From Clostridia bacterium (lineage in GTDB: Bacteria; Bacillota; Clostridia; Oscillospirales; Acutalibacteraceae), in NCBI GenBank assembly GCA_017474125.1, contig JAFVIF010000044.1, positions 1-63,600 of the forward strand: 63,600 nucleotides of DNA. Direction: 5' to 3'. Below are positions 8,136 to 17,431 of this stretch, one piece after another. Every line of letters starts with the position of its first letter. Within the stretch, counting starts at the first letter, position 1. A model generated the notes under the pieces. It ran no database searches and was not told where the DNA came from. It worked only from the letters and a program-made list of their open reading frames with translations. A program made the position numbers and the translations under genes.

Positions 8136-8972
8136 ATGTCTCAAAAAAGAGTAGTAGCCATTCACGACATTTCCTGCTTCGGAAAATGCTCCCTTACAGT
8201 GGCTCTGCCCATTTTATCAGCCTGCGGTGCTGAGTGCGCCGTAATTCCTACAGCCGTGCTTTCCACCCATACGGGCGGTTTTTCAGGCTTTACCTTCCGT
8301 GATTTAACCGAGGATATTCTCCCCGTTGCCTCACATTGGAGAAGCGAGGGCATTACCGCCGACGTATTTTATACGGGCTATTTAGGCTCGAATAAGCAGG
8401 CCGAAATTGTAAAACGCACTATTGAAATGCTTCGCACCTCGGCAAGCTTGGTTATCGTCGACCCTGCTATGGCCGACTTCGGCAAGCTGTACACAGGCTT
8501 TTCCGATGATTTCCCCCTTGCTATGCTCTCCCTTTGTCAGTGCGCCGAAATAATCGTGCCTAATATTACCGAGGCCTGTATGCTTACCGGTATGGAATAT
8601 AAGGAAGGCCCGTATAGTGAGGAATATATAGAAATCCTTATCCGCCGTACCGCCGACCTGACGGGCGCTTCGGTGGTGCTTACGGGCGTTTGCTTTGACG
8701 ACAGAAGAATCGGCGCCGCAATTTGCGAAAAGGGTGATATCAAATACGCCCTTACCCGTCGAATTCCCGCCGTTTACCACGGTACGGGCGACGTTTTTGC
8801 CAGCGCTATGACGGGTGCGCTGATAAACGACCGTTCTCTGCAGGCGGCTGTGCAAATTGCCGTCAACTTTACCCGTGAATGTATAGAAAAAACACTTGAG
8901 GAAAACCCCGAGCGAGAATACGGCGTCAACTTTGAGTCTGCCATTCCCGAGCTATTTAAGGTACTTGAATAA
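8136..8972 (+). CDS. pdxY: Pyridoxamine/pyridoxal kinase
   Basis: The 278-residue protein belongs to the ribokinase/PfkB fold and phosphorylates the 5'-hydroxyl of pyridoxal or pyridoxamine with ATP in the vitamin B6 salvage pathway. Diagnostic parts are the N-terminal HDISCFGKCSLTVALPIL (10-27), the HTGGF substrate loop (45-49), VDPAMAD (108-114) and the anion-hole motif GTGD with catalytic Asp219. AAGGTG lies close before the ATG, which follows the nth stop by two bases. Being locked between nth and a MATE exporter suggests transcription from the promoter at 6408-6437. The symbol follows the pyridoxamine-kinase type; pdxK-type activity cannot be excluded. Confidence 0.9.
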   Translation: MSQKRVVAIHDISCFGKCSLTVALPILSACGAECAVIPTAVLSTHTGGFSGFTFRDLTEDILPVASHWRSEGITADVFYTGYLGSNKQAEIVKRTIEMLRTSASLVIVDPAMADFGKLYTGFSDDFPLAMLSLCQCAEIIVPNITEACMLTGMEYKEGPYSEEYIEILIRRTADLTGASVVLTGVCFDDRRIGAAICEKGDIKYALTRRIPAVYHGTGDVFASAMTGALINDRSLQAAVQIAVNFTRECIEKTLEENPEREYGVNFESAIPELFKVLE

Positions 8973-8974
8973 TT

Positions 8975-10372
8975 ATGTCTTTTTTCAGAACAGCCAAAAA
9001 CACGCTTATTGGCGATAAACATTTTTACTCTAAAATTTTTGCCATAGTTTTACCTATGATTATACAAAACACCGTTACAAACGTTGTAAGCCTGCTTGAC
9101 AACGTAATGGTAGGCAGGGTTGGTACTCTGCAAATGACGGCGGTTGCCATTGACAACCAGCTTATGTTTGTATTTAACCTTTGTATTTTCGGCGGTCTTG
9201 CGGGAGCAGGCATTTTTTCCGCACAGTTTGCAGGAGCAGGCGACCAAAACGGCTTGCGCCATTGCTTTAGAATGAAGTGGTACATTGCCCTTTTGATGTT
9301 TGCCCTTGCCCTTATTATTTTTATAGCCTTTCCTACCCCCCTTATAAAGGGCTATCTTGCCGAGAACACCTCGGCTGAGGATGTATTCGCCACCCTTTCA
9401 TATGCCAAAAGCTACTTAAAGGTAATGCTTTTCGGACTTTTCCCCTTCGCCGTTTCTCAGGTTTATGCCAGCACCCTTCGCGAGCTGGGCGAAACGCGAC
9501 TCCCTATGCTTTCCAGCGTTGTCGCTATTTTCGTAAACCTTATTTTTAATTATTTGCTTATATTCGGCAAATTCGGTTTCCCAAAGCTCGGTGTAGTAGG
9601 CGCCGCCGTTGCAACGGTGCTTTCCCGTTACGTGGAAATCTTTATTATAGTGCTGTTTACCCACCTAAAGGCAAAGCGCTTTACCTTTATTAAGGGCGCT
9701 TACAGCTCCTTCGAGGTGCCCCTTTCCCTGTGCAAAAAAATTATTAAATCGGGCTCGCCCCTGCTTATTAACGAATTTTTATGGTCAATGGGTATGGCGG
9801 TACTGCTTAGCTGTTATTCGGTACGAAGCCTCACGGTGGTTGCCGCTTCCAATATTGCCAACACCGCCGCCAACCTTTTTAACGTTGCCTTTATTTCAAT
9901 GGGCGGCGCCATTTCCATTGTGTTAGGACAGGCACTTGGCGCAGGTAACACCAAAAAAGCCGCCGATATGGTATGGAAGCTTATTGCCCTTTCGGTATTC
10001 TTAAGCACGGCATTGGGCATTCTTCTTGCCCTTGTCGGCCGTGCCGTACCTCTTATGTATAACACCGAGGCCGACGTTCGCGCTATGGCGACCAGCTTCC
10101 TTTACGTGCTTGCCGCCCTTATGCCCTTTTTTGCCTTTTCCCACAGCTGTTATTTTATTATGCGAAGCGGCGGACGAACCTTTATAACCTTCCTTTTTGA
10201 CAGCGTCGTTATTTGGGGCCTTAACATTCCCGTTGCCTATACCCTTTCGGCCTTTACGGGTATTAATATAGTGCTTGTTTATTTAATTGTTCAGGGCCTT
10301 GATATTTTTAAATGTATTTTAGGCTTTATACTGGTTAAAAAAGGTATTTGGATTCGTAAAATAGTGGACTAA
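8975..10372 (+). CDS. MATE family multidrug/metabolite exporter
   Basis: The 465-residue protein has the length and twelve-segment topology of MATE exporters, which use Na+ or H+ gradients to expel cationic compounds. N-terminal family features are VLPMIIQNTVTNVVSLLDNV (about 19-38) and GAGIFSAQFAGAG (about 76-88), mirrored in the second half by SMGGAISIVLGQALGAG (about 307-323), the internal repeat expected of the fold. It starts two bases after the pyridoxamine kinase stop and is the last gene of the run. Its stop overlaps the spoIID stop on the other strand by three bases, so the two genes are tightly convergent with no separate terminator visible. Transported compound unknown. Confidence 0.93.
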   Translation: MSFFRTAKNTLIGDKHFYSKIFAIVLPMIIQNTVTNVVSLLDNVMVGRVGTLQMTAVAIDNQLMFVFNLCIFGGLAGAGIFSAQFAGAGDQNGLRHCFRMKWYIALLMFALALIIFIAFPTPLIKGYLAENTSAEDVFATLSYAKSYLKVMLFGLFPFAVSQVYASTLRELGETRLPMLSSVVAIFVNLIFNYLLIFGKFGFPKLGVVGAAVATVLSRYVEIFIIVLFTHLKAKRFTFIKGAYSSFEVPLSLCKKIIKSGSPLLINEFLWSMGMAVLLSCYSVRSLTVVAASNIANTAANLFNVAFISMGGAISIVLGQALGAGNTKKAADMVWKLIALSVFLSTALGILLALVGRAVPLMYNTEADVRAMATSFLYVLAALMPFFAFSHSCYFIMRSGGRTFITFLFDSVVIWGLNIPVAYTLSAFTGINIVLVYLIVQGLDIFKCILGFILVKKGIWIRKIVD

Positions 10373-11301
10373 ACCACCTTACAGCCCTTATAGTACCATT
10401 CTAAAATTTCCTTATAGCTGCTTCCCTGCTTTGCCATATAGTCGGCACCGTATTGGCTCATACCCACGCCGTGACCGTAGCCGCGCACCGTAAAGGTAAA
10501 GGTGTCGTTTTTTGCACTTACGTCGAAATTTGCGCTTTTAAGTCCCAAGGCGTAGCGTATTTGCTTTCCCGTAAGGGAAACGCTTCCGAACTTCATGGTC
10601 ATAACGGTACCGCTGTCGCTGTAGACCGGAGATGAAAACCAGCTTTCAACCTTAACCTTTTCTATTTCGGGTAGCTTTTTAATTATCTCCTCACTGCTGA
10701 AGGAGGCTGTGCTTAAATAATTTGGACTTAATAAATCGCCTACGCTTTCCACGGGCACAAGGTAGGGATAGCCCTTGCTCCATACGTTTTCGGCCGCTTC
10801 GGTTTTTCCTCCCGAAATTGCAGTGTAAAGGGTTTGTGCAATTTTTCCGTTATAGGTTACGGTTTGCCCCAGCACAGAATTTATTGCCGATTTGATTTTA
10901 TCGGTGTACTCCTCACATTTATCTCCCCATTTTTTGCGCCTGCCCTCCTCGTTTATAAAGGCTTGGTCAAGGGTGGAATCGCCCGTAATATCATATTTTT
11001 CATTTTTGTTTTCGTTTTTGCGCCACAGCGCGAAGGTATATGCCGCCACCGCTTGAGCCTTTAAGGCTTCAAGGTGAAAGGAGGCAGGCATTTCGGCGCT
11101 TACCACCCCCAAAAGGTATTCCTCCGCCGATATTTCCCTTATTTCCTCGCTGTCCTTTTCCTTAAAGCGAAAGGTTACCGCCTCGCTCTTCACCTCGGTG
11201 CCTACCACCGCCACGGCTTCGGCTTTTCCTCCCGGTATAAGGGGGAAAAGCAATAGGCAAAGCGATAGAAAAAGGCTTATCCATCCGTATAAATTTTTCA
11301 T
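10369..11301 (-). CDS. spoIID: SpoIID-type peptidoglycan lytic transglycosylase
   Basis: SpoIID cleaves denuded glycan strands during engulfment of the forespore, in a complex with SpoIIM and SpoIIP. The protein (310 residues from the ATG at 11301) has an N-terminal signal anchor (ISLFLSLCLLLFPLIP) and the SpoIID domain: EEYLLGVVSAEMP with catalytic Glu70, LKAQAVAAYTFAL, and the C-terminal GYGHGVGMSQYGA. AAGG at about nine bases upstream favours 11301; an ATG three codons earlier (11310) lacks room for a ribosome site. Paralogues of this family also occur in vegetative cells, so the sporulation role is likely but not proven by sequence alone. Confidence 0.92.
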   Translation of the reverse strand: MKNLYGWISLFLSLCLLLFPLIPGGKAEAVAVVGTEVKSEAVTFRFKEKDSEEIREISAEEYLLGVVSAEMPASFHLEALKAQAVAAYTFALWRKNENKNEKYDITGDSTLDQAFINEEGRRKKWGDKCEEYTDKIKSAINSVLGQTVTYNGKIAQTLYTAISGGKTEAAENVWSKGYPYLVPVESVGDLLSPNYLSTASFSSEEIIKKLPEIEKVKVESWFSSPVYSDSGTVMTMKFGSVSLTGKQIRYALGLKSANFDVSAKNDTFTFTVRGYGHGVGMSQYGADYMAKQGSSYKEILEWYYKGCKVV

Positions 11302-11323
11302 AACCTTCATCCTTTTGTCATTA

Positions 11324-11340
11324 ATAGTATTAAATACTAT
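11324..11340. repeat. Inverted repeat between spoIID and the membrane-protein operon
   Basis: ATAGTAT-TAA-ATACTAT, two perfect 7-base arms, lies midway between the divergent genes. It could be an operator or simply AT-rich promoter sequence. Confidence 0.35.
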
Positions 11341-11374
11341 GCTTTATACACTTTTTATATTCGGAGCAGATACA

Positions 11375-12181
11375 ATGAAAATCAGAAATCTAACCATTTT
11401 TACAGTTGCAGTTACCCTTTTATCGGTAGCCGCCCGTACAGCCACGTTGCTTTACGCAACAGCCGAGGGCACCGGCTTTTTTATAGGCCGTCTTGCCGCT
11501 TTAGGCATTGCTTTGTCGGTAGCGGTGTTCCTTTTAACCGCAATTTGCTTTTCCTTCGCCTTTGCTGTAAAGGAAAAGGCAGTAGTGCCCTTTACGCCCT
11601 CCTTTGTTGAAAATATGGCCTGCGTTATTCTCGGCATTACCCTTATAGCCTACTCCTTAGGCTTTAATGCACACAGCTACATTTTCCCTTGGCAGCATAT
11701 ATTAGAGGCTGCTTCGGGAATACTCGGCGGCCTTTGGTTTATTCTTTACGGCTTAAACTTTAAGCTTCCCACCGTTACCGCCGTGCTTCCCTGCCTGCAT
11801 TTCATTATGCGTCTTGTAGTGGTATTTACCTCTCTCAGCACCGCCGCCCTTGTTGCAGAGCACGTTTTTTCCCTTGCTTATCACGTATCGGTAATGGTTT
11901 TTATGCTGAATTTCGGCAGAATTGTTGCCAACGTTCCCACGAAAAATACCAATAAGGTGTTTTTTCCCATTTCCTGCGCCGCCGTTATTTTTACGGGCAC
12001 CTCGGTTTTGAGCCGACTTATTATGCTTTTTGCTGACAAAACCCAGCTTATTCACGGTGAAGCCGCCCTTGATATTACGGGAATTGTGCTTTTGGTATTT
12101 ATGCTGCTTACAGCGGCTGATATATGTAAAGAAAAAGAAACAAAAACAGAGGAGGAGGTAAACGATGACCTTCAGTGTTAA
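11375..12181 (+). CDS. Unknown polytopic membrane protein
   Basis: I do not recognise a family. The 268-residue protein shows about eight hydrophobic segments, short loops and an acidic C-terminal tail (KEKETKTEEEVNDD). The ATG at 11375 is chosen because GGAG at 11363-11366 lies eight bases upstream; the longer open frame that starts inside spoIID has no such site. Its last 17 bases overlap the DUF5058 gene, whose ribosome site GAGGAGGAGG lies inside it, so the two are translationally coupled. It heads a four-gene run of membrane proteins ending with an M20 peptidase and may be an accessory subunit of the same membrane complex. Confidence 0.7.
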   Translation: MKIRNLTIFTVAVTLLSVAARTATLLYATAEGTGFFIGRLAALGIALSVAVFLLTAICFSFAFAVKEKAVVPFTPSFVENMACVILGITLIAYSLGFNAHSYIFPWQHILEAASGILGGLWFILYGLNFKLPTVTAVLPCLHFIMRLVVVFTSLSTAALVAEHVFSLAYHVSVMVFMLNFGRIVANVPTKNTNKVFFPISCAAVIFTGTSVLSRLIMLFADKTQLIHGEAALDITGIVLLVFMLLTAADICKEKETKTEEEVNDDLQC

Positions 12182-12971
12182 CAGTCCCGTTATATTTTTA
12201 ATGGTGGGAATTATTATTTTAGCTGTGCTCGGTCAGTCCTTTTATTTTCTTTTCCGCGCCTTAAAGCGCGCCAAGGAAAAGGGTATGGACTCCGCTCAGC
12301 TCAAGAAAACCATTACAGCCTCGGCTATTTTTACGGTTGCTCCCGCCGTTGCAATTTTGGTTGGTGTAGTTACTCTTTCAAAAAGCCTTGGCGTAGCCCT
12401 TCCCTGGCTTCGCCTTTCGGTTATCGGCTCCCTGTCCTACGAAACCATTGCCGCTGAGCGCGCAGTAAGCGAGCTTGGACAAGGCCTTGAAAAGCAAATC
12501 AGCGACCCTTCCGCCTTTGTTACGGTTGCTTGGGTTATGACCCTTGGTATTTTGGTGGGTCTTATTCTGACCCCCGTGCTTACCAAAAAAATTCAGGGCG
12601 GTATGAACAAAATCGGTATGAAGGATAAAAAATGGGCCGAAACCTTTAACAACGCAATGTTTTTAGGTATGATTTCGGCATTTTTAGGCTTCGTTTTCTC
12701 CAACGTTTCCCGCCTTTGGGATGCAGGCGCCCGCATTATAACCGAGAAAATACTTCAGCAGGACGGCAGCTATATTGTTGAAACCGCCACCGTCAGCGCA
12801 ACCTCGGGTCTTATTCCCGTTTGCGTAATGGCAGTTTCGGCCGTTATTATGGCTATTTGCGGTATTTTTGCCAAAACCCTTAAGCAGCATTGGATGAACG
12901 ACTATGCTCTGCCCATTTCGCTTATAGGCGGTATGGCCTCTGCCATTCCCATTACTAATTGGTTATCTTAA
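12165..12971 (+). CDS. DUF5058 family membrane protein
   Basis: The 268-residue protein resembles the DUF5058 family of Clostridia: an N-terminal helix, a basic loop (RALKRAKEKG), then several long hydrophobic helices, a charged middle loop (KKIQGGMNKIGMKDKKWAE, about 144-162), and further membrane segments ending in SLIGGMASAIPI. Function is not established. In this window it is bracketed by two other membrane proteins and followed by an M20 peptidase, with overlaps or 18-base gaps. A paired-permease transporter for peptides or acylated amino acids, cleaved by the peptidase after uptake, is an inference from context only. Confidence 0.7.
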   Translation: MTFSVNSPVIFLMVGIIILAVLGQSFYFLFRALKRAKEKGMDSAQLKKTITASAIFTVAPAVAILVGVVTLSKSLGVALPWLRLSVIGSLSYETIAAERAVSELGQGLEKQISDPSAFVTVAWVMTLGILVGLILTPVLTKKIQGGMNKIGMKDKKWAETFNNAMFLGMISAFLGFVFSNVSRLWDAGARIITEKILQQDGSYIVETATVSATSGLIPVCVMAVSAVIMAICGIFAKTLKQHWMNDYALPISLIGGMASAIPITNWLS

Positions 12972-12989
12972 GGAAGGGAGTAAAGCAAA

Positions 12990-13664
12990 ATGAAAAAAGA
13001 AATGACTTATCTTGAAAGCGTTCACCGCGACGGTCGTATTTGGGGCTTTACCCTTTTAGTGCTTATAATCCTTTTCCCTACCGCCCTTTGCCTTATTTTC
13101 GGTGTTCTCCCCAAGTGGGATGCCCTTTTAAAGGCTCTTCTTGCCGTGCTTCCTATGTACTGGGCTGTAGGTATTGTTGAAATTTTCACCTACGTTCCCA
13201 TGCTTGGCGCAGGCGGTGCGTATTTGTCCTTTGTAACAGGTAACATATCTAACCTTAAGCTTCCCGTAGCCGTTGACGCTATGGAAAAGGCAGACGTTAA
13301 GGCAAGCAGCGAGGAGGGCGAAATCATCTCCACCGTTTCCATTGCCGTTTCGAGTATTGTCACCACCTTTATAATTATTGTAGGCGTTATTCTCCTTATA
13401 ACGGTTGAGCCTATAGGTGCCTTCCTTTCCTCCCCTGTTCTGGAGCCCGCCTTTGCACAAATTCTCCCTGCACTTTTCGGCGGTCTTGCCGTAGTATTTA
13501 TTTCCAAAAACGTAAAATTATCAATAGCTCCCATTATTCTTATGCTCTCTCTGTTTATCTTTGTGCCTGCTCTTAACGAAGGCACCGTAGGTATTATGGT
13601 ACCCGTTGGCGTACTCTTTACCGTAGGCGTAGCAAGAATAATGTACAAAAGGGGATGGATTTAA
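12990..13664 (+). CDS. Membrane protein partner of DUF5058
   Basis: The 224-residue protein has about six hydrophobic segments, with a soluble acidic stretch (EKADVKASSEEGE, about 99-111) in the middle. GGAAGGGAG lies about ten bases before the ATG. I do not know a named function. The loop TYVPMLGAGGAYLSFVTGNI (about 67-86) is Gly-rich and sits between helices, the sort of segment that lines a transport path. It is separated by 18 bases from the DUF5058 gene and overlaps or abuts the M20 peptidase, so the three probably form one functional unit. Confidence 0.65.
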   Translation: MKKEMTYLESVHRDGRIWGFTLLVLIILFPTALCLIFGVLPKWDALLKALLAVLPMYWAVGIVEIFTYVPMLGAGGAYLSFVTGNISNLKLPVAVDAMEKADVKASSEEGEIISTVSIAVSSIVTTFIIIVGVILLITVEPIGAFLSSPVLEPAFAQILPALFGGLAVVFISKNVKLSIAPIILMLSLFIFVPALNEGTVGIMVPVGVLFTVGVARIMYKRGWI

Positions 13665-13666
13665 TA

Positions 13667-15106
13667 ATGGAAATTGCCTTAATTATTCTTGCCGCTTTTG
13701 TAGCCGTATTTTTAGGCGTTATTATTGTCCGCACCCTGCTTTTTACACCTAAAAGCAGCATTACCCCCGATACCGACGAGGTCATCTTTAATAAGGATAA
13801 GGCGGTAGAAAATCTGCAAACACTGGTACGCTTTAAAACCGTTTCCTATTACCAAAAGGAAAAGGAGGATGAAGGTCAGTTCAGCTCCCTTTTAGAAAGC
13901 CTCCCCACCCTTTTTAAGAAGGTTTTCGCCTCTTGCGAGGTAAAGCTTTTACCCGACCGTGCCATTCTTATTCATTGGAAGGGTAAAAACGACGGTGACC
14001 CCACCGTACTTATGGCTCACTACGACGTAGTACCCACCCTTGATGAAAAATGGGAGAAGCCTCCCTTTAGCGGTATAATTGAAAACGGCGTGCTTTGGGG
14101 CAGAGGTACACTTGACACCAAGGTTACCTTAAACTCAGCTCTTTGTGCCGCCGAGGAGCTTATAGGCGCAGGCTTTATTCCCGAAAACGATATTTACTTT
14201 GCCTTTTCGGGCGGTGAAGAGGTTAACGGCGATGGCGCTGTCAGAATTGTCGAATACTTTAAGGAAAACGGTATCCACCCCGCTATGGTGGTTGACGAGG
14301 GCGGTGCAGTGGTTGAAAACGTTTTCCCCGGTGTTAAGGGCGCCTGCGGTCTTATAGGCATTGCAGAAAAGGGTATGATGAACGTGCGCTATACAGCGCT
14401 GTCAGGCGGCGGACACGCTTCTGCGCCCAAACCGAATACACCTATTGTAAGGCTTAGCAGAGCCTGTGTAAGACTTGAAGACAACCCATTTAAAATGCAC
14501 CTTACAAAGCCCGTAAGGGAAATGTTCGATACCTTAGGTAGACACAGCAATTTCCTTTACCGTATGATTTTTGCCAATCTTTGGCTTTTTAGCGGTGTGC
14601 TTGACCTTATAGCCAAAAAGGGCGGCGGCGAAATGAACGCCCTTTTGCGTACAACCGTTGCCTTTACTCAAAGCAAGGGCAGTGAGGCTCCCAACGTTAT
14701 TCCTCCCAGCGCTTCCGTAATCTCAAATATGCGCCTTAATCCCGAGGATTCTAACCAAAGCGCACTTTCCTATCTTAAGAAAACGGTAAAGGACGAAAAA
14801 ATTCAAATCGAAAGGCTTTACGGTGTTGAGCCAAGCTCTATTTCCGAAACTAATTGTACCGAATGGGAAAAAATAGCTTCGGCAGTTGCTTCTACCTGGA
14901 AGGGCTGTATAGTTTCCCCCTACCTTATGGTGCAATGCTCCGACAGCCGCCATTATAACGGCTTTTGTAATCACGTTTACCGCTTTTCCTCTATGGATTT
15001 AACAAGCGAAGAACGGGCTTCCATTCACGGCAATAACGAAAAAATTCGCCTTGACTGTATATACCGCTCGGTGGAATTTTACATAAGGCTTATTAAAAAA
15101 TGCTAA
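13667..15106 (+). CDS. Membrane-anchored M20/M25/M40 family metallopeptidase
   Basis: M20 enzymes are two-zinc amidohydrolases that trim dipeptides, tripeptides or acyl-amino acids. The 479-residue protein begins with one hydrophobic helix (residues about 1-27), then the catalytic domain with metal-ligand motifs MAHYDVVP, GRGTLDTK and FSGGEEVNGDG, and a dimerisation insert. The ATG at 13667 follows the previous stop by two bases and has AGGGGATGG eight bases upstream; the ATG at 13655 is an alternative adding four residues. The N-terminal helix is unusual for M20 enzymes, which are mostly soluble, and suggests tethering to the membrane beside the two permease-like neighbours. A strong terminator begins inside the stop codon. 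Confidence 0.9.
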   Translation: MEIALIILAAFVAVFLGVIIVRTLLFTPKSSITPDTDEVIFNKDKAVENLQTLVRFKTVSYYQKEKEDEGQFSSLLESLPTLFKKVFASCEVKLLPDRAILIHWKGKNDGDPTVLMAHYDVVPTLDEKWEKPPFSGIIENGVLWGRGTLDTKVTLNSALCAAEELIGAGFIPENDIYFAFSGGEEVNGDGAVRIVEYFKENGIHPAMVVDEGGAVVENVFPGVKGACGLIGIAEKGMMNVRYTALSGGGHASAPKPNTPIVRLSRACVRLEDNPFKMHLTKPVREMFDTLGRHSNFLYRMIFANLWLFSGVLDLIAKKGGGEMNALLRTTVAFTQSKGSEAPNVIPPSASVISNMRLNPEDSNQSALSYLKKTVKDEKIQIERLYGVEPSSISETNCTEWEKIASAVASTWKGCIVSPYLMVQCSDSRHYNGFCNHVYRFSSMDLTSEERASIHGNNEKIRLDCIYRSVEFYIRLIKKC

Positions 15107-15141
15107 AATTAAGACAGTGGTTAAACCACTGTCTTAATTTT
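15105..15141 (+). terminator. Terminator of the DUF5058-M20 operon
   Basis: A 16-base perfect stem (15105-15120 with 15126-15141) with loop TTAAA, flanked by As and Ts. It overlaps the M20 stop codon. Symmetry would also let it act on the minus-strand GH42-like gene. Confidence 0.9.
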
Positions 15142-15258
15142 AATTCTGTCTATTGTAAAATTTGTTCCGCTTCCACAAAACCGAGCATATACTCCCTTTC
15201 GTTTTTCAAAAAATCATCACTTTTAATCTTTGCTGTATAAAATTTATCTTTCATATAA

Positions 15259-17304
15259 TTACTCTAATATAAGCATTTGTGCAGGGCACTCTCCGGTGGG
15301 GAGAGTTATTTTTTTATCTTTTGTTTCGTAGATTTTACCGCTGAAAAGCTCTCTGTATTTGCCGTCGGTTTTAAGCGTAATTACGGTTTCCTCCGCGCCG
15401 GTATTATAAACACCCGCAAAGGTAGAGTTTATATAAGTAAACACACCGTTTTCACAGTAAATATGTACGCCCGCCATTTTTGCTATTTCGCGGAAAATAC
15501 CGTTGTGAATATTTCCTAAACTGCTGTAGAAAATCTTATAATCTTCTTTTTCTTTCACCGCAAGACCGCATTTTCTGCTGTCTGCAAATCTTCCCAAAAC
15601 TCGTGCAGAGCCTTCTTCTACGTAGAAGGTGGGATTTTTAGGTGTTTCATAGCCGTAATTCAGGTCTAATCCTCTGATATTTACTTCGTCCTTTTCAAGG
15701 ACGTTGCAATTCATCTCAAGCAGTGCCGAAGTTCTCTCGATATCTTTACCCTCTGCATTGATATAATCGGGATATCCTACGAATAACAGGCTTCTTCCTT
15801 CCCCTTTCAGCGTTTCATTGATATATTTTCTTTCTTTTTCGGATAAAGAAAACGCATTGAGGAAAATAAACAGCTTATATTTATTTTTATCCACCTTTTC
15901 CATTTCGGACAGTGAACGAAGCTCATACGGTGCACCTATCCGGCTCAAAGCACCGCGCTGTTGACAAACGGTTTCAATATGAATACTGCTTTTGGGATTA
16001 ACGTAATATAAAGGCTCCTTGCCTACGAACACACAAATTTCGGCAGCAGAAGTACAGGGCTTTTCCACCACACTTTTTGAACACTCTACCAGATGCTTTA
16101 CCTCTGCCATAAGACCCTCGTCATAGTACCAGCCTTCCAGCATATCAAACCACCAGGTACCGCCCTGTCTATATAATCTGGCCATCATTTCACGTCTCAT
16201 TCCGTGAATGGTTTTTTCACGGGTGTTTAAAAGGTCTTTTCTGCCAAATTTTTCTACCAAAAGTTTAAAAGCTTCGGTTGTTTCGGGGTCGTCACACAGT
16301 CTGCGTGGATTGCTCAAAGCTGTTGGAGTTAAAAACGTAAGATTGTCAAAGGACGCAAAATGCATTTTATGGTTACCTGTAACACTTTCGCTCAAAAGCA
16401 TATATGCAGTTCCGTCATCATAATTTCTGAACTTGTACGAGGTCGGAGTGCCGATCATATCTACGTACGGGCTTTGATTTACTTTATCCAATTCCAAATG
16501 TCCCCATTGCCATAAAGCATTGCCAAGCTCCAATATATAGCCAAAGCTCAAACCGATAAGTTTCGAATAGTTAAGTTGTTCCTTTGCGGTTTTGCAAAAA
16601 TCAAGTGCCACGTCGGCATTGAGCTCATTGCTGAAACGACGGTATTTTATGAGAGTTTCATCCTCTTTGGGGTCTAAAAAGATTTGATTTGCAGGTTTAT
16701 TACGCTGCTCTTCGGTGGGGATTTCAATATTTTCATCACCCATATATTCTCTGAATGCCTTGAGCTTTACGGGATGGCTTTCTTCCTTGTCACCAAAGCT
16801 AAACCATTCGGTAGTATAACCTGCCAGCAGCCAATATCCTAAAATTCTGTCACCGTATTTATTTTCGGCATATTCTATAAACGCTCTTATATAGTTTCTG
16901 GTATCTTCACGCCATTTTTCATTTGCAGAAATCTGAGAAAGATGTGTAAAAGAATTGACGTTGCCGGGATTTTCATCCAGCCACCATTGTCTCGTGTCTA
17001 ACTGCAGATTTACTATAAAATATGCATCGGGAGCCACAGATAAAAACATTTCCATTTGTTTGTCCAGTCCCTCAAAACGATAATCGTTATCGCCAAACCA
17101 GAGCTCACCGTAAAGAGAATAAGGCATTTGTATTCCCGACCTCAAACCGGTACAGTAGGGATGAAAAATTCTTACACCGGCCTTGTAGAAATCGCCTACG
17201 TTATTAACAGTAGGTCTGAAGGATTTAAAGGCAAGGCTGTCGATAGGTTTTCCGTCAACTAAAATTCGATTGGTGCCGTTGATATTTTTAATACACGTTT
17301 TCAA
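15259..17304 (-). CDS. GH42-like glycoside hydrolase, intracellular
   Basis: The 681-residue protein looks like a clan-A hydrolase related to GH42 beta-galactosidases. A TIM-barrel region covers about 1-400, with the strand-4 motif YWLLAGYTTEWFS holding a candidate acid/base Glu. A Rossmann-like middle domain (about 400-570, containing YKLFIFLNAFSLS, as in the GH42 trimerisation domain) and a beta-rich C-terminus follow. There is no signal peptide. The start is a TTG at 17304 preceded by AAAGGGG at seven to eight bases; a longer frame from 17355 lacks one. The divergent AraC regulator suggests sugar-responsive control. Catalytic residues and substrate are not certain, and a sequence family outside GH42 is possible. 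Confidence 0.75.
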   Translation of the reverse strand: MKTCIKNINGTNRILVDGKPIDSLAFKSFRPTVNNVGDFYKAGVRIFHPYCTGLRSGIQMPYSLYGELWFGDNDYRFEGLDKQMEMFLSVAPDAYFIVNLQLDTRQWWLDENPGNVNSFTHLSQISANEKWREDTRNYIRAFIEYAENKYGDRILGYWLLAGYTTEWFSFGDKEESHPVKLKAFREYMGDENIEIPTEEQRNKPANQIFLDPKEDETLIKYRRFSNELNADVALDFCKTAKEQLNYSKLIGLSFGYILELGNALWQWGHLELDKVNQSPYVDMIGTPTSYKFRNYDDGTAYMLLSESVTGNHKMHFASFDNLTFLTPTALSNPRRLCDDPETTEAFKLLVEKFGRKDLLNTREKTIHGMRREMMARLYRQGGTWWFDMLEGWYYDEGLMAEVKHLVECSKSVVEKPCTSAAEICVFVGKEPLYYVNPKSSIHIETVCQQRGALSRIGAPYELRSLSEMEKVDKNKYKLFIFLNAFSLSEKERKYINETLKGEGRSLLFVGYPDYINAEGKDIERTSALLEMNCNVLEKDEVNIRGLDLNYGYETPKNPTFYVEEGSARVLGRFADSRKCGLAVKEKEDYKIFYSSLGNIHNGIFREIAKMAGVHIYCENGVFTYINSTFAGVYNTGAEETVITLKTDGKYRELFSGKIYETKDKKITLPTGECPAQMLILE

Positions 17305-17373
17305 AGTAATCGCCCCTTTTGTATTTTTCAACACAATTATGTCACACCAATACAACTAATTAAAGATATTTTT

Positions 17374-17387
17374 CAATAAATTTATTG
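17374..17387. repeat. Palindrome in the GH42-like/AraC intergenic region
   Basis: CAATAAATTTATTG is a perfect 14-base palindrome between the two divergent genes. It is a candidate AraC-family site, but it is short and AT-rich. Confidence 0.3.
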
Positions 17388-17431
17388 TATTTTTCGCTAA
17401 AATGTATTAAACTTTAGTCGGAGGGGATAAT

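Noticed and set aside
11198-11374. Longer start of the membrane protein at 11375, reading out of spoIID
   Set aside because: The extension lies antisense to the spoIID signal region, is rich in Arg and Pro and lacks a ribosome site, whereas GGAG precedes 11375.
15150-15258. Small gene or remnant between the M20 terminator and the GH42-like gene
   Set aside because: The ATG at 15255 runs into a stop after ten codons; a longer frame in another phase has no start or ribosome site.
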